Of a stretch of DNA of 64,000 bases, positions 1-9,843 are shown piece after piece. Below the pieces are notes generated by a model. It ran no database searches. It was not told the DNA's origin and worked only from the letters and a program-made list of their open reading frames with translations. Origin of the DNA: CAILZL01 sp963791615 (lineage in GTDB: Bacteria; Pseudomonadota; Gammaproteobacteria; Steroidobacterales; Steroidobacteraceae); contig CAWBTE010000009.1 of assembly GCA_963791615.1 (NCBI GenBank), forward strand, positions 127,484-191,483. The letters run 5' to 3'. The position numbers were made by a program, and so were the translations under genes. How positions within the stretch are numbered: the first letter of the stretch is position 1; each line of letters begins with the position of its first letter.

Positions 1-2060
1 GGCTTTGTGCTCGGGCAACACTTCAGCGCGGACCTGCTGGATACCCAGCTGCCTTGCCACCGCTTGCGCCGCACCGTTGTTATCGCCGGTCACCAGTACG
101 GTTTGCAGATGCAGTGCATGCAGGCGCGCAATCGCCGTTGCAGCTGTGGCCTTCAATTGATCGCCAAACGCCAGTGCTCCCAGCAGTACAGGTTGCGGTA
201 AGGTTTCCGCCAGCCACGACACGGTAAGGCCTTGCGCCTGCCACGTTTGTGCCTGCGCCTGCAGATCCCTGGTATCAATACCCTGCTCCTGCATCAGGCG
301 CAGATTGCCGAGTATCAAGTGACGATCGTTCAGCTGTGCTTCGATGCCGCGACCGGGCAAGGCTTGCAAAGAAGTGACCGACTGAAGAGCAATTGCCTTG
401 GCGGCAGCTGCACGCAGCACGGCCTTGGCAAGTGGATGTTCGCTGCCGGCCTGCACTGCAGCGGCCAGCGCCAGTAGCGCGTCAGCACCCTGTCCGGTTT
501 CATGTTCGGTCGAGACAACCCCCATCAGACTGGGCTGACCCACTGTCAACGTGCCGGTCTTGTCGAAGGCAACGGTTTGTACGCGATGCGCGATCTCCAG
601 CGCTTCGGCGTCCTTGATCAGAATGCCATGGCGTGCGGCCACACCCGTACCCGCCATGATGGCGGTGGGCGTCGCCAGGCCCAGTGCACAGGGACAGGCA
701 ATCACCAGCACTGCGACCGCATTCATCAGCGCGTCGGCAACATCACCCTTGATCCACCAGCCGCCGAAGAAGGTCAGCAAGGCGATGACAACAACAACAG
801 GCACGAATACCGCACTGACCTGATCCACCATTCTTTGTATCGGCGCTTTCTTCGCCTGCGCGGATTCCACCAGACGAATGATGCGCGCCAGCACCGACTC
901 GGCGCCTACCGCAGTAGTGCGCACCAGCAGCAAGCCGGCGCCGTTGATGGCCGCGCCGGTAACCCGATCACCGGGATGTTTGTCCACCGGCAGACTTTCC
1001 CCGGTGATCAGCGATTCATCAGCGGTGCTGTGGCCGTCAACAATGACACCATCCGCCGGGATGCGTTCGCCGGGGCGAATCACCAGCAGGTCATCCACCC
1101 GCAGCTGGCTCAGAGCAATTTCCGTTTCAGTAGTATCGCGACGAATACGCGCACGTTCCGGACGCAATGACTGCAACGCCCGAATCGCAGCGGTAGTCTG
1201 CCGCTTGGCGCGCGCTTCCAGGTATTTGCCCAGCAGCACCAGCGTGATGACTACCGCAGCGGCTTCAAAGTAAAGCTCGGCATGCTCGCCATGGTGCAGC
1301 CATTGATACACGGACAAGCCATACGCCGCACTGGTGCCCAGCGCCACCAGCAGATCCATGTTGCCCGTACCGGCACGCAGCGCTGCCACGCGGCACGGTA
1401 GAACCGCGCCCCCAGCCAGAACTGCACCGGCGTAGCCAGCAGCCATTGCAGCCAGCCGGGAATCATCCAGTGCTGTCCGGCGAGCATGCCAATCATGGGA
1501 ATCAGCAACGGTGCGGTCAAGGCGCCACCAATGACAATCGGCCACCAGTCCGGCAGCGCTTGAACGGGTTCAGGCACGCCTTTATCCAGCGCCTGTGCCG
1601 AATACCCTGCGGCGTTGACAGCCGTGATCAAGTGTTGCAGTTGCGCGGCCTGATCTGCGTCTTGTGCCAACTCGACGCTGGCGCGCTCAGTGGCCAGATT
1701 GACGCTGGCATTGAATACGCCGGGCACGCGTTGCAACGCTTTTTCAACCCGATTGACACAGGACGCGCAGGTCATGCCGACGATGGCCAGCTCCACCGAT
1801 CGCACGGGGACTTCGTACCCCGCAGCGCGCACGGCTTGCGTCAGTGGCGGCAACTCCACATTTGCCGCGCTGGCTATCGTTGCGGTTTCAGTGGCCAGAT
1901 TCACGGTTACTTCCTGCACGCCCGGCACTTTCTGCAGTGCTCGCTCCACCCTTGACACGCATGACGCGCAGGTCATGCCAGCTATCGCAAACTGCCAGAG
2001 CCTGGCTGGACTGTCAGTGCCCGGTTTCTGGTTACGTGTATGGCTGGGTTGGGTGTTCAT
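1..2060 (-). CDS. copA: Copper-exporting P1B-type ATPase CopA (3' end outside window, one frameshift)
   Basis: Inner-membrane Cu+ efflux ATPase; its C-terminus lies beyond the window edge. Reading from 2060: two N-terminal heavy-metal-associated domains, each with GMTCASC (residues 28-34 and 95-101), membrane helices, the TGES actuator motif near 1005, the CPC metal-transport motif near 693, the phosphorylation motif DKTGT near 557 and TGDN near 85. The frame breaks near 1384 where one base is missing: the protein reads to FYRAAW in one frame and continues as ALRAGTGNMDLL in the next. Neither half has internal stops and all motifs are intact, so a sequence error is likelier than gene death. 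ATG 2060 is chosen because the HMA domains follow closely and an ACAGG stands about 6 nt upstream, inside the arm of the adjoining palindromic repeat. Divergent from the CopZ-like gene at 2354. Confidence 0.93.
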
Positions 2061-2061
2061 A

Positions 2062-2203
2062 AGAACCTGTTCAAAGTCTCGCTGAAGGGCGCATTGCTGC
2101 GTTGAAACGGCCCAAAAAATACTCACGTACTCCGTGTACGCTGCGTTTTTTGGGCCGTTCCGCCTTGCACTGCATCCCTTGATCGAGACTTTGAACAGGC
2201 TCT
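2062..2203. repeat. 142 bp nested palindromic repeat (MITE/REP-like)
   Basis: Outer arms 2066-2081 (CCTGTTCAAAGTCTCG) and 2184-2199 are perfect inverted copies; flanking bases extend the match to AGA/TCT at the ends. Inner arms 2107-2119 (ACGGCCCAAAAAA) and 2146-2158 are also perfect inverted copies. A diverged second copy of one half lies at 50608-50695. It fills the 5' untranslated region of copA. Confidence 0.85.
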
Positions 2204-2300
2204 AAGGGTGCTCTGGTATGGCTATTGTGACAGAGCGTCACCCTTTCCATCATGGCAAGGTCAGGCACCGTGCGACTGCCGGGATAGTGTAAAGGTCGTA

Positions 2301-2331
2301 TTGACCTTGCCCCGATGCCAAGCCTCATACT
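2301..2331 (+). promoter_or_regulatory. Probable MerR/CueR-type promoter of the CopZ-like gene
   Basis: A -35 TTGACC (2301-2306) and a -10 CATACT (2326-2331) are separated by 19 bp, the long spacing typical of MerR-family promoters. The spacer holds an imperfect dyad, CTTGCC-CCGAT-GCCAAG. CueR promoters of copper genes have this layout; the assignment rests on spacing, dyad and gene context. No merR-family gene is in the window. Confidence 0.5.
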
Positions 2332-2353
2332 CGCCGCAAGGAGGATAACCGTC

Positions 2354-2569
2354 ATGATCGAGCTACAGGTAAGCGGCATGAATTGCGGTCACTGCATCAA
2401 GGCCGTGACCACGGCCATACAGCAGCAGGCGCCGGGCGCTAATGTCAGCATTGATCTGGCTTCCGGCCGGGTAAGCATCGACAACCTCAATGACGAACCC
2501 GCGTTGCTTGAGCAGCTTGCGGCCGCCATCAAGGCCGAAGGCTATTCGGTATCACCGGCAGTCGGATAA
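2354..2569 (+). CDS. CopZ-like copper chaperone (single HMA domain)
   Basis: A 71-residue protein that is one heavy-metal-associated domain: beta-alpha-beta-beta-alpha-beta length with the metal-binding motif GMNCGHC at residues 8-14. Proteins of this type carry Cu+ in the cytoplasm and hand it to CopA or a copper regulator. ATG 2354 is preferred over the upstream in-frame ATG 2315 because AAGGAGG lies 9 nt before it and the domain begins at once. It follows a MerR-type promoter and is divergent from copA. The P-type ATPase gene starts 9 nt after its stop, so the two are probably one transcript. Confidence 0.85.
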   Translation: MIELQVSGMNCGHCIKAVTTAIQQQAPGANVSIDLASGRVSIDNLNDEPALLEQLAAAIKAEGYSVSPAVG

Positions 2570-2578
2570 CCCGACTTC

Positions 2579-5093
2579 ATGTCTCAGCATTTCTCTGGTC
2601 AGTCTGATGATCTGCGCGGCCTCACTACGGGTGAAGCGCAGGCGCGGCTGAGTGCCGAAGGTGCAAACGAGCTGCCGGGCCATGGACCACGCGGCCTGCT
2701 GGTGATAACACGCGATGTGCTGCTCGAGCCCATGTTCCTGCTGCTGCTGGCTGCTGCATCGATCTACATCGTGCTGGGTGAAACCCGCGAAGCCATTGCC
2801 CTGTCGGCTTCAATACTGGTGGTCATCACCATCACTAATCGTGCAGGAGCGGCGCACCGAACATGCGCTTGCAAAATTGCGTGACCTGTCCGGCATACGT
2901 GCACTGGTGATACGTGACGGTGTACAGATACGCATCCCGGGACGCGAGCTGGTGGTCGGTGATGTGATTCTGGTCAGTGAGGGTGATCGCGTCCCGGCCG
3001 ACGCGCAACTGCTCAGCGCCACAGCGCTGAGTGCAGACGAATCAATCCTTACCGGCGAGTCACTGCCGGTCGACAAGCAGGCCGCTACCGACCAGATATT
3101 TTCCGGCAGTCTGGTCGTACGTGGCTTCGGCATGGCGCGAGTCAGCGCTACCGGAATACGCAGTGAAATCGGCAAGATCGGTCGCGCACTGATTTCATTA
3201 CAACCCGAAGTCACACCGCTGTTCCACGAAGTACGCCGTCTCGTCCGCTGGGTAGCCCTCGCCGGTGTGTCGCTGTGCATCGCCATCGCGATCATCTATG
3301 CGCTGTCACGCCATGACTGGCTGGGAGGCATACTCGCGGGCATCACGGTCGCCATGGGCGTCTTGCCGGAAGAGTTTCCCGTGGTGCTCACGGTATTTCT
3401 GGCCATGGGGGCCTGGCGCATTTCCCGTCACGGCGTACTGACGCGACGCATGCCGGCGATTGAGTCCATCGGCGCTGCAACCATACTGGCGGTAGACAAG
3501 ACCGGCACACTGACCGAGAACCGCATGCGCGTCGCGGTGATCGATACGCTGCATGCTGCAATTGATCTGCGCCTCGGCAGCACACTTGATCCCCCTGCAA
3601 TTTCAATACTGGCAACGGCTCTGGCCGCCAGTGAACGCGATGCCTTCGATCCGATGGAACACGCTATCCGGGATGCAGCGATGCAGCGTGCAGCCACAGA
3701 GTCACAGCGCCTTGATGCGATGCAACTGGTGCGCGAGTATGACCTGACACCCGAGCTGCTGGCCGTCACACATGTGTGGCGAGACGGTGAGCAATCCATT
3801 TGTGAGGTCGCCGTCAAGGGCGCACCGGAAACGGTATTTGATCTTTGCCGGCTGGATGACGCACAGCGCCATACGCTGCTGCAACGCGTGGCAACCTATG
3901 CGCAGGATGGGCTGCGGGTGCTGGGTGTGGCGCGTGGTACACATCCAGGCCATTCGCTGCCGGACTCACCCCGTAATTTCAAGCTGCAATTGATCGGACT
4001 GATCTGTCTGGCTGATCCGTTGCGCGCCAACATCCCGGCCAATCTTGCCGAGTGCAGGCAAGCTGGCATTCGCGTGGTGATGATCACCGGCGACCACGCC
4101 GGCACCGCGCTGGCCATTGCCCGGCAGGCCGGCATTGATACATCCGGTGGCGTGCTCACTGGAACAGAGATCGCTGCGATGACGCCTGATGATTTGCGCG
4201 AACACGCACAACAGGTAAACGTTTACGCACGTATGGCGCCGGAACAGAAACTGCTGCTGGTGCAGGCCTTCAAAACCGACGATGAAGTGGTGGTCATGAC
4301 CGGTGATGGCGTGAACGACGCCCCCGCGCTGAAGGCTGCTCATGTCGGCGTCGCCATGGGTGGACGCGGCACCGAAGTGGCGCGTGCGGCCGCATCACTG
4401 GTGCTGCTGAATGATGACTTTGCTTCGCTGGTGGGTGCGGTGCGCCTGGGCCGGCGCATTTACGACAACATCCGGCATGCCATGAGCTTCATCATTGCCG
4501 TACATATTCCCATTGCAGGACTCGGTCTGTTGCCCGTGCTGTTTGGCTGGCCATTGCTGCTGTTTCCGCTGCATGTGATGTTTCTGGAGTTCGTGGTGGA
4601 CCCGGCCTGCTCGTTCGTATTTGAAGCCGATGCCGAGGCTGCCGATGTGATGCGGCGCAAGCCTCGTCCGACACACAGCGGCCTGTTCACACGCCGCATC
4701 GTCATTGTCAGCGTACTGCGCGGACTGGTTGCGCTGGCATTCGACGTCGCTGTCTATGTGTTCGCACTGAGATATTTGCCTGAAGACCAGGCGCGCGCAC
4801 TGGCATTCATGGCGCTGGTCGTGGGCAGCGTGGTGCTGATATTCGTCAGTCGTACACCCGGCGAAATCAGCGGAAGAATGCTGACCTGGCCCAACAAACT
4901 GTTCTGGTGGATTTCTGGTCTGACGCTGCTGATGCTGCCGCTGACGGTATATGTGTCGCCGGTGGCCAGACTGTTCCAGTTCGATGCGCCGCCTGTCATT
5001 GCAGCTGCCATCGTAGTGCTGATCGGGATGTTGCTGGTGGTGACGTCTTTGTTGCGTGGCCGACGTACGATACCTGCACGTGGTCATGGCTGA
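2579..5093 (+). CDS. Cation-translocating P-type ATPase (P2-like), one frameshift
   Basis: An inner-membrane ATPase of about 838 residues. It has an N-terminal cation-ATPase domain, LTGES actuator motif near 3050, PEEFPVV in membrane segment 4, DKTGT near 3495, GDGVND near 4305 and a six-helix C-terminal region. It lacks CPC and HMA domains, so it belongs to the P2-like (Ca2+/Na+/K+ or unknown) class rather than the P1B heavy-metal class. The frame breaks near 2836 by one extra A: ILVVITIT reads in the first frame and IVQERRTEHALAKL continues one frame over. No other damage is visible. It follows the CopZ-like gene by 9 nt, an unusual partner. The ion transported cannot be told from sequence; it ends 7 nt before the convergent stress-protein gene. 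Confidence 0.85.
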
Positions 5094-5100
5094 CAGTTAC

Positions 5101-6066
5101 CTACAACTTCAGCCGTTCACCTGCACTGCGTTTTGGCACTGATGACTTGAATCCGGCCGGTTTGATGATCAGCAGATCACAACGCACCTTGTCGATCAGC
5201 TTCTCGGCGGTACTGCCAATGAACGGCCGCTGCAATGCGCTGCGTGATACCGCCCCCATCACCAGCACGTCAGCCTTGCGGCTGGCGGCCAGATCGCTGA
5301 TGGCTGAGACTGGATCGCCTTCCTTGAGCAGACAGCGCGCTGCGGGAATTTCATGGCGTGTGGCCAGTTGCTCCAGTTCCTGCTTGATGCTGGCGACAAA
5401 GCGTTTGGCGCGATCTGGCGAAAGGGGAATACGTATGGGTTCCATGAAAGTCGCGGCCGACGCATTGACGGGCGCTACATAGGCGTGCGCCAGCAACACC
5501 GTGCCATTGACCAATTTGCCCAGTGATGTTGCGGTATTAATGAGCCGATCATCCAGCTGCGCCGGTTTGGCGTGTGCATGCATGGGGTCCACGGCCGTCA
5601 GTATCGTCAGCTTGCCCGGTAGCGAACGGGTTTTCACAAACCATAGTGGACAGGGGCAGCCGCGAATCAGCTCCCAGTCGGTGTTGGCGAGCAGCCAGCG
5701 GCCGATCAGGCCGTGCCGATGCGACTCGGCAATCAGCAGGTCAGGCTTGATCCGTCCGACAAAACGATTGATCGCATCGTGGGCCGGAAAGTCCCACTCC
5801 ACTACACAGTCCACTGTAATGCCGGCCTTGTGCAGTGGCCTGGCCAGTTGCTCCAGCGCCTTGTGCCGGAAGCGGGTAGCTGCGCGCAGCGCTTCGGTGC
5901 CGTCCGCAGGCGCAGGGCTGGGTAATGGATACGGCAGCGAAAAGGCATGAAACAGGGTGATGCGTGCGCCACACCGCTGCGCCAGCATGGCCGCCTTGCG
6001 AATGGCCATCTGGCGCTTGGCGAAGGGATCAGCAATGGCGACGACGAAATGCTGCCAGGTAGTCAT
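5101..6066 (-). CDS. Tandem-domain universal stress protein (UspE-like)
   Basis: A 321-residue cytoplasmic protein with two Usp domains, roughly residues 3-150 and 160-305. Each Usp fold ends in a hydrophobic strand pattern; the second closes with CDLLIIKPAGF and contains VLVMGAVSRS, resembling the G-2x-G-9x-G(S/T) ATP-binding loop of the family. The first domain lacks a clear loop of that kind, as in UspE. Start ATG 6066 is favoured over the upstream in-frame codon at 6099 because GAGGA stands 5 nt before it. Convergent with the P-type ATPase gene. Usp proteins respond to stress and starvation; the specific trigger here is unknown. Confidence 0.88.
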   Translation of the reverse strand: MTTWQHFVVAIADPFAKRQMAIRKAAMLAQRCGARITLFHAFSLPYPLPSPAPADGTEALRAATRFRHKALEQLARPLHKAGITVDCVVEWDFPAHDAINRFVGRIKPDLLIAESHRHGLIGRWLLANTDWELIRGCPCPLWFVKTRSLPGKLTILTAVDPMHAHAKPAQLDDRLINTATSLGKLVNGTVLLAHAYVAPVNASAATFMEPIRIPLSPDRAKRFVASIKQELEQLATRHEIPAARCLLKEGDPVSAISDLAASRKADVLVMGAVSRSALQRPFIGSTAEKLIDKVRCDLLIIKPAGFKSSVPKRSAGERLKL

Positions 6067-6169
6067 GTATTCCTCGCTAGAGATAGGGAGTGGCCTCACT
6101 TCGACTCAACATACCCCGAGCTATCGCCCCCGGCATGAGAGGTAGTCCTGACCTGCTTGCGGAGGTTGC

Positions 6170-6976
6170 CTAGCGGCTGCGTTCAATTCGCTTGGCCTCA
6201 TCCCAGTAGGCATCCATTTCTTCCAGCGTGGCCTGCTTCGGCTCGCGGCCTGTTTCAACCAGACGAGTTTCAACATGCCGGAAACGACGCTCGAACTTGA
6301 GATTGGTCTTGCGCAGCGCAGTTTCGGGATCGACCTTCATGTGACGACAGATATTCACCAGACAGAACAGCAGATCGCCCAGTTCGTCTTCGATATCAGC
6401 TTGGGAAGTACCTGCGGCAATCGCCGCACGGGCTTCGCGCAGCTCTTCTTCGGCCTTGTCCAGCGCGCCCTGCACATCGGGCCATTCAAAGCCCACTGTG
6501 GCGGCGCGTTTGCCCAGTTTGGCAGCGCGAGTCAGGGCGGGCAGCGATACCGGTACATTGTCGAGAATACTGACCGGCCCTTGCTGTCTGGCAGCGCGTT
6601 CACGCTTCTTGTGTTCTTCCCACGCTACGTTCTGTAACTCGGCCGTGGCGATGTGCTCATTGCCAAATACATGCGGATGGCGAGACTCCATCTTGTCGCA
6701 GATGCCCTGCACTACATCGCTGAAGGCAAAGCTGCCCTGCTCCTCGGCCATGCGTGCGTGAAATACCACCTGGAACAACAGATCGCCGAGTTCTTCTTTC
6801 AGCGCAGGCAAATTATGGCGCTCAATGGCGTCGGCCACTTCATAGGCTTCTTCCAGCGTATAGGGCGCAATGGTGGCAAAGGTCTGTTGCTTGTCCCAGG
6901 GGCAGCCCTGTTGCGGATGACGCAAGGTGGCCATGATATTCAGCAGGCGGTTTATATCGGTTACAGAATCGGACAC
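6170..6976 (-). CDS. mazG: Nucleoside triphosphate pyrophosphohydrolase MazG
   Basis: Hydrolyses nucleoside triphosphates to monophosphates and pyrophosphate in the cytoplasm. The 268-residue length fits the tandem-domain MazG. The first MazG domain holds CPWDKQQT followed by LEEAYEVADAI and KEELGDLLFQV; the second holds ADIEDELGDLLFCLVN, both with the EExxE/D metal-binding pattern. The start appears to be GTG 6976. It lies 10 nt downstream of the Nudix hydrolase gene and probably shares its transcript; both are nucleotide-housekeeping hydrolases. Confidence 0.95.
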   Translation of the reverse strand: MSDSVTDINRLLNIMATLRHPQQGCPWDKQQTFATIAPYTLEEAYEVADAIERHNLPALKEELGDLLFQVVFHARMAEEQGSFAFSDVVQGICDKMESRHPHVFGNEHIATAELQNVAWEEHKKRERAARQQGPVSILDNVPVSLPALTRAAKLGKRAATVGFEWPDVQGALDKAEEELREARAAIAAGTSQADIEDELGDLLFCLVNICRHMKVDPETALRKTNLKFERRFRHVETRLVETGREPKQATLEEMDAYWDEAKRIERSR

Positions 6977-6986
6977 GGCAACACCT

Positions 6987-7610
6987 TCAATCTTTCAGCA
7001 GACGGTACAGGCTCATCAGGATACCGGCAGTCGCGCCCCAGATACGACGCTCGCCATAGGGGATGTCATACACCTGCGCGGTGATTGTGCCCATTTGCCG
7101 TTCCCGCGACTGATGATGTGCGGGATCCAGCAGATGCGACAACGGCGCTTCAAATACTTCCGCCACTTCGCGTGCATCCAGCTGCAAGTCAAATCCGGGC
7201 ATTACCAGACCTGCGACAGGCGCAATGCAGTAGCCGGTGAATACCAGCTGCGGTGGCAAGTAACCGAGCAGCTGCACATGTTGGCGTGACAAGCCGATTT
7301 CCTCTTCGGTCTCGCGCAAGGCGGTGTCCAGCGGACCACTGTCAAAGCTTTCCATGCGACCACCGGGAAAGCTGATCTGCCCGGCATGTCGCCGCAGGTG
7401 CGTGGCCCGTTGCGTGAACAACACGGTCAGTCCTTCAGGCCGCTGGATAATGGGGATCAATACGGCTGCGCGGGTACGTTGCGCGGGAAGCAGGTGTTCG
7501 ACCTGCGCGTACTGCTCAGGCGGAATGCCGGCGATATTGAAGGGCGTCTGTGCATCAGGAGCCGTCGTGCCATGCAACCGTTGTATCAGCCGCGTCTGCC
7601 AATCAATCAC
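6987..7610 (-). CDS. Nudix hydrolase, CoA pyrophosphatase type (YeaB/NudL-like)
   Basis: A 207-residue Nudix protein. The Nudix box is GGRMESFDSG followed by ALRETEEEIGL, giving the REXXEEXG metal-binding core. Just before it, THLRRHAGQISFPGG matches the CoA-specific signature of the NudL/YeaB group, which cleaves CoA to 4'-phosphopantetheine and 3',5'-ADP. The start seems to be GTG 7610. It sits between fumC (32 nt upstream) and mazG (10 nt downstream), likely one operon. The CoA preference is inferred from family motifs. Confidence 0.9.
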   Translation of the reverse strand: MIDWQTRLIQRLHGTTAPDAQTPFNIAGIPPEQYAQVEHLLPAQRTRAAVLIPIIQRPEGLTVLFTQRATHLRRHAGQISFPGGRMESFDSGPLDTALRETEEEIGLSRQHVQLLGYLPPQLVFTGYCIAPVAGLVMPGFDLQLDAREVAEVFEAPLSHLLDPAHHQSRERQMGTITAQVYDIPYGERRIWGATAGILMSLYRLLKD

Positions 7611-7641
7611 TCCGTCAATTTTCCATCAATGGCCCCATCAA

Positions 7642-9024
7642 TCACGATGTGCCGCCACCAGTAAGTCGCTGCGGGTCCAGCAGTTGCTGCAACTGTTCGC
7701 GATTGTAGGCAGTGTGCTCCAGCGCCACGTCAATGATGGGGCGTTGCTCGGCATAGGCCTGTTTGGCGATCTTTGCAGCCTGCTCATAGCCGATGAGTTT
7801 GTTGAGTGCAGTAATCAGAATGGGATTACGCGCCAGATCGCGTTCCAGTCTTTGCGTATTTACCGTGAAACCGGCAATGGCCTGATCGGCCAGCGAACGG
7901 CTGGCATTGCCCAGCAACTCGATGCTTTGCAGCAGGTTGTACGCAATCACCGGCAACATGACATTGAGCTGGAAGTTACCGGATTGTCCAGCGATGGCGA
8001 TGGTCTGATCATTACCCATCACCTGCGCGGCAATCATGGCAACGGCTTCGGGAATCACCGGATTCACCTTGCCCGGCATGATGCTGCTGCCCGGTTGCAA
8101 CGCCGGCAGCGCAATTTCGCTCAGGCCTGACAAGGGTCCGCTGTTCATCCAGCGCAGGTCATTGGCAATTTTCATCAGGCTCACCGCCAGGGTGCGCAAC
8201 TGGCCCGAGAGTTCAACCGCCGTATCCTGCGAGGACAGCGCTGTGAAGTAGTTGTCATGCACACGCAGTGATAACCCGGTGCGTTCCGACAATAACTGCG
8301 TGACCCGCGCGGCAAGTTGCGGATGGGCATTGATGCCGGTGCCCACTGCCGTGCCACCCACAGCCAGTTGCTGCAAGCGCGGCAGGCAGCTGCGCAGGCG
8401 CTCCATGGCCTGTTCGATCTGCACCTGCCAGCCACTCAATTCCTGATCCAGTGTCACCGGCATGGCGTCCATCAGATGGGTGCGTCCGGTTTTCACCTGC
8501 GCGCCGACTTCAGCGCGCTTGCGGGCAATGGCATCGACAAGGTGTTGCAGTGCTGGCAACAGTTTTTGCGCGAGTTGCAACGCCGCACTGAGATGAATTG
8601 CCGCAGGAATCACGTCATTGGAACTTTGTCCGGCGTTTACTTCATCATTGGCATGCACGGCCACGCCAGCAAGACCCGCGAGGTGCGCGATCACTTCGTT
8701 GACATTCATGTTGGTGCTGGTGCCGGAACCGGTCTGGAATACATCCAGTGGAAACTGGTCGAGGTGTTCGCCTGCTGCAATCGCCAGGGCAGCGGTTTCA
8801 ATGGCCTGGGACTTGCCAGTGTCAATCACCTGCAATTCGCCATTGGCGCGCGCGGCCGCCCACTTGATCAGGCCGAGCGACTGGATGAACGCCGCCGGCA
8901 TGCGCAGTCCGCTCAACTGGAAATTCTGTATTGCCCGCTGTGTCTGCGCGCCCCACAACGCAGCCACCGGCACAGCCAGTTCACCCATGCTGTCGTGTTC
9001 GAGGCGGTTGCGGGTACTGGCCAT
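7642..9024 (-). CDS. fumC: Class II fumarate hydratase FumC
   Basis: Reversibly hydrates fumarate to L-malate in the citric acid cycle. The 460-residue length is normal for the iron-independent, homotetrameric class II enzyme. The family signature GSSIMPGKVNP is present near residue 312, with TGSGTSTNMNVNEV near residue 95 and KTGRTHLMDAMPV near residue 184 supplying active-site residues. Aspartase and argininosuccinate lyase share the fold, but overall sequence and length favour fumarase. Start ATG 9024. It is followed at 32 nt by the Nudix gene. The 96 nt upstream to hda hold nothing I recognise. Confidence 0.95.
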   Translation of the reverse strand: MASTRNRLEHDSMGELAVPVAALWGAQTQRAIQNFQLSGLRMPAAFIQSLGLIKWAAARANGELQVIDTGKSQAIETAALAIAAGEHLDQFPLDVFQTGSGTSTNMNVNEVIAHLAGLAGVAVHANDEVNAGQSSNDVIPAAIHLSAALQLAQKLLPALQHLVDAIARKRAEVGAQVKTGRTHLMDAMPVTLDQELSGWQVQIEQAMERLRSCLPRLQQLAVGGTAVGTGINAHPQLAARVTQLLSERTGLSLRVHDNYFTALSSQDTAVELSGQLRTLAVSLMKIANDLRWMNSGPLSGLSEIALPALQPGSSIMPGKVNPVIPEAVAMIAAQVMGNDQTIAIAGQSGNFQLNVMLPVIAYNLLQSIELLGNASRSLADQAIAGFTVNTQRLERDLARNPILITALNKLIGYEQAAKIAKQAYAEQRPIIDVALEHTAYNREQLQQLLDPQRLTGGGTS

Positions 9025-9120
9025 ACGGTTTCAGCTCAACAGCAGGTAGAAAGTAATCACAGTAAACAGGTACCTGTACTTGTACTCCAGTCCTTACCGG
9101 TATTCGAGACCCTGCTCGAT

Positions 9121-9843
9121 TCAACTGCCATCGGCTGCGGCGAGCACCTGTTTCACGAAGGGCACGGTCAGTTTGCGTTGCGCTGTCAGCGACGCGATAT
9201 CCAGTTCATCCAGAAAACCACACAGGCTGTGCATGTCGCGTGGCAGGCGACGCAACAGGTAGCTCACCACATCATCGGGCAAGGTCAGGCCACGCTGGCG
9301 GGCGTGTAACTGCAGGGCTTCAATTTGCGCAGCATCACCCAGGGGTTGCAAACGCAGCAGGGTGCCAGCGAGGATGCGGGAGGCCAGGTCAGGCAACTGG
9401 ATTGACATAGCCACAGGCGATTGCTCGTCGGCCAGCAGCAATTTGACACCGCGTTCTTCAAGATCGCGATGCAGGTTGAACAGGGCGCGATTCCACGCCG
9501 CATCACGGAGGATGACGCCGACATCATCCAGACACACGAGCTGCAGGTGCTCCGCTCCCTGCAACAGTTCGGGGCCGTGGCGGTGCAATTCACGCAAGGG
9601 CAGGTACAGCGCTGATCGCTGTTGCTCACCGGCGTGCGCACACAGGGCTTGCAGCAAGTGGGTTTTACCAACGCCCTGAGGACCATACAGAAACACTACG
9701 GGACTGGGGCCGGTACGTGACAGGTCACTCAGCAACGCCACTGCTTCATGGTTCGCGTCCGCACAATAACTGCTCAGTACGGAACTGGCGCGCAGGCGCA
9801 TGGGCAGCGGCATTTGCTGCGGAGTGTCGTCAGGCTGCTTCAT
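9121..9843 (-). CDS. hda: DnaA regulatory inactivator Hda
   Basis: AAA+ protein that, bound to the DNA polymerase sliding clamp, triggers hydrolysis of DnaA-ATP and so limits re-initiation of replication. The 240 residues include Walker A GPQGVGKTH near residue 53, a Walker B LVCLDDVG and an arginine-bearing ASRILAG segment. It lacks DnaA's C-terminal DNA-binding domain, which separates it from DnaA. Near the N-terminus QMPLPM resembles the clamp-binding hexapeptide of Hda (QLSLPL in E. coli). Its start overlaps the stop of the upstream phosphatidyltransferase gene by 4 nt, implying translational coupling. Confidence 0.92.
   Translation of the reverse strand: MKQPDDTPQQMPLPMRLRASSVLSSYCADANHEAVALLSDLSRTGPSPVVFLYGPQGVGKTHLLQALCAHAGEQQRSALYLPLRELHRHGPELLQGAEHLQLVCLDDVGVILRDAAWNRALFNLHRDLEERGVKLLLADEQSPVAMSIQLPDLASRILAGTLLRLQPLGDAAQIEALQLHARQRGLTLPDDVVSYLLRRLPRDMHSLCGFLDELDIASLTAQRKLTVPFVKQVLAAADGS

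Noticed and set aside
502..1273. Plus-strand open frames of 222 and 131 codons
   Set aside because: They lie opposite copA and show no family pattern; copA's motifs are clear on the other strand.
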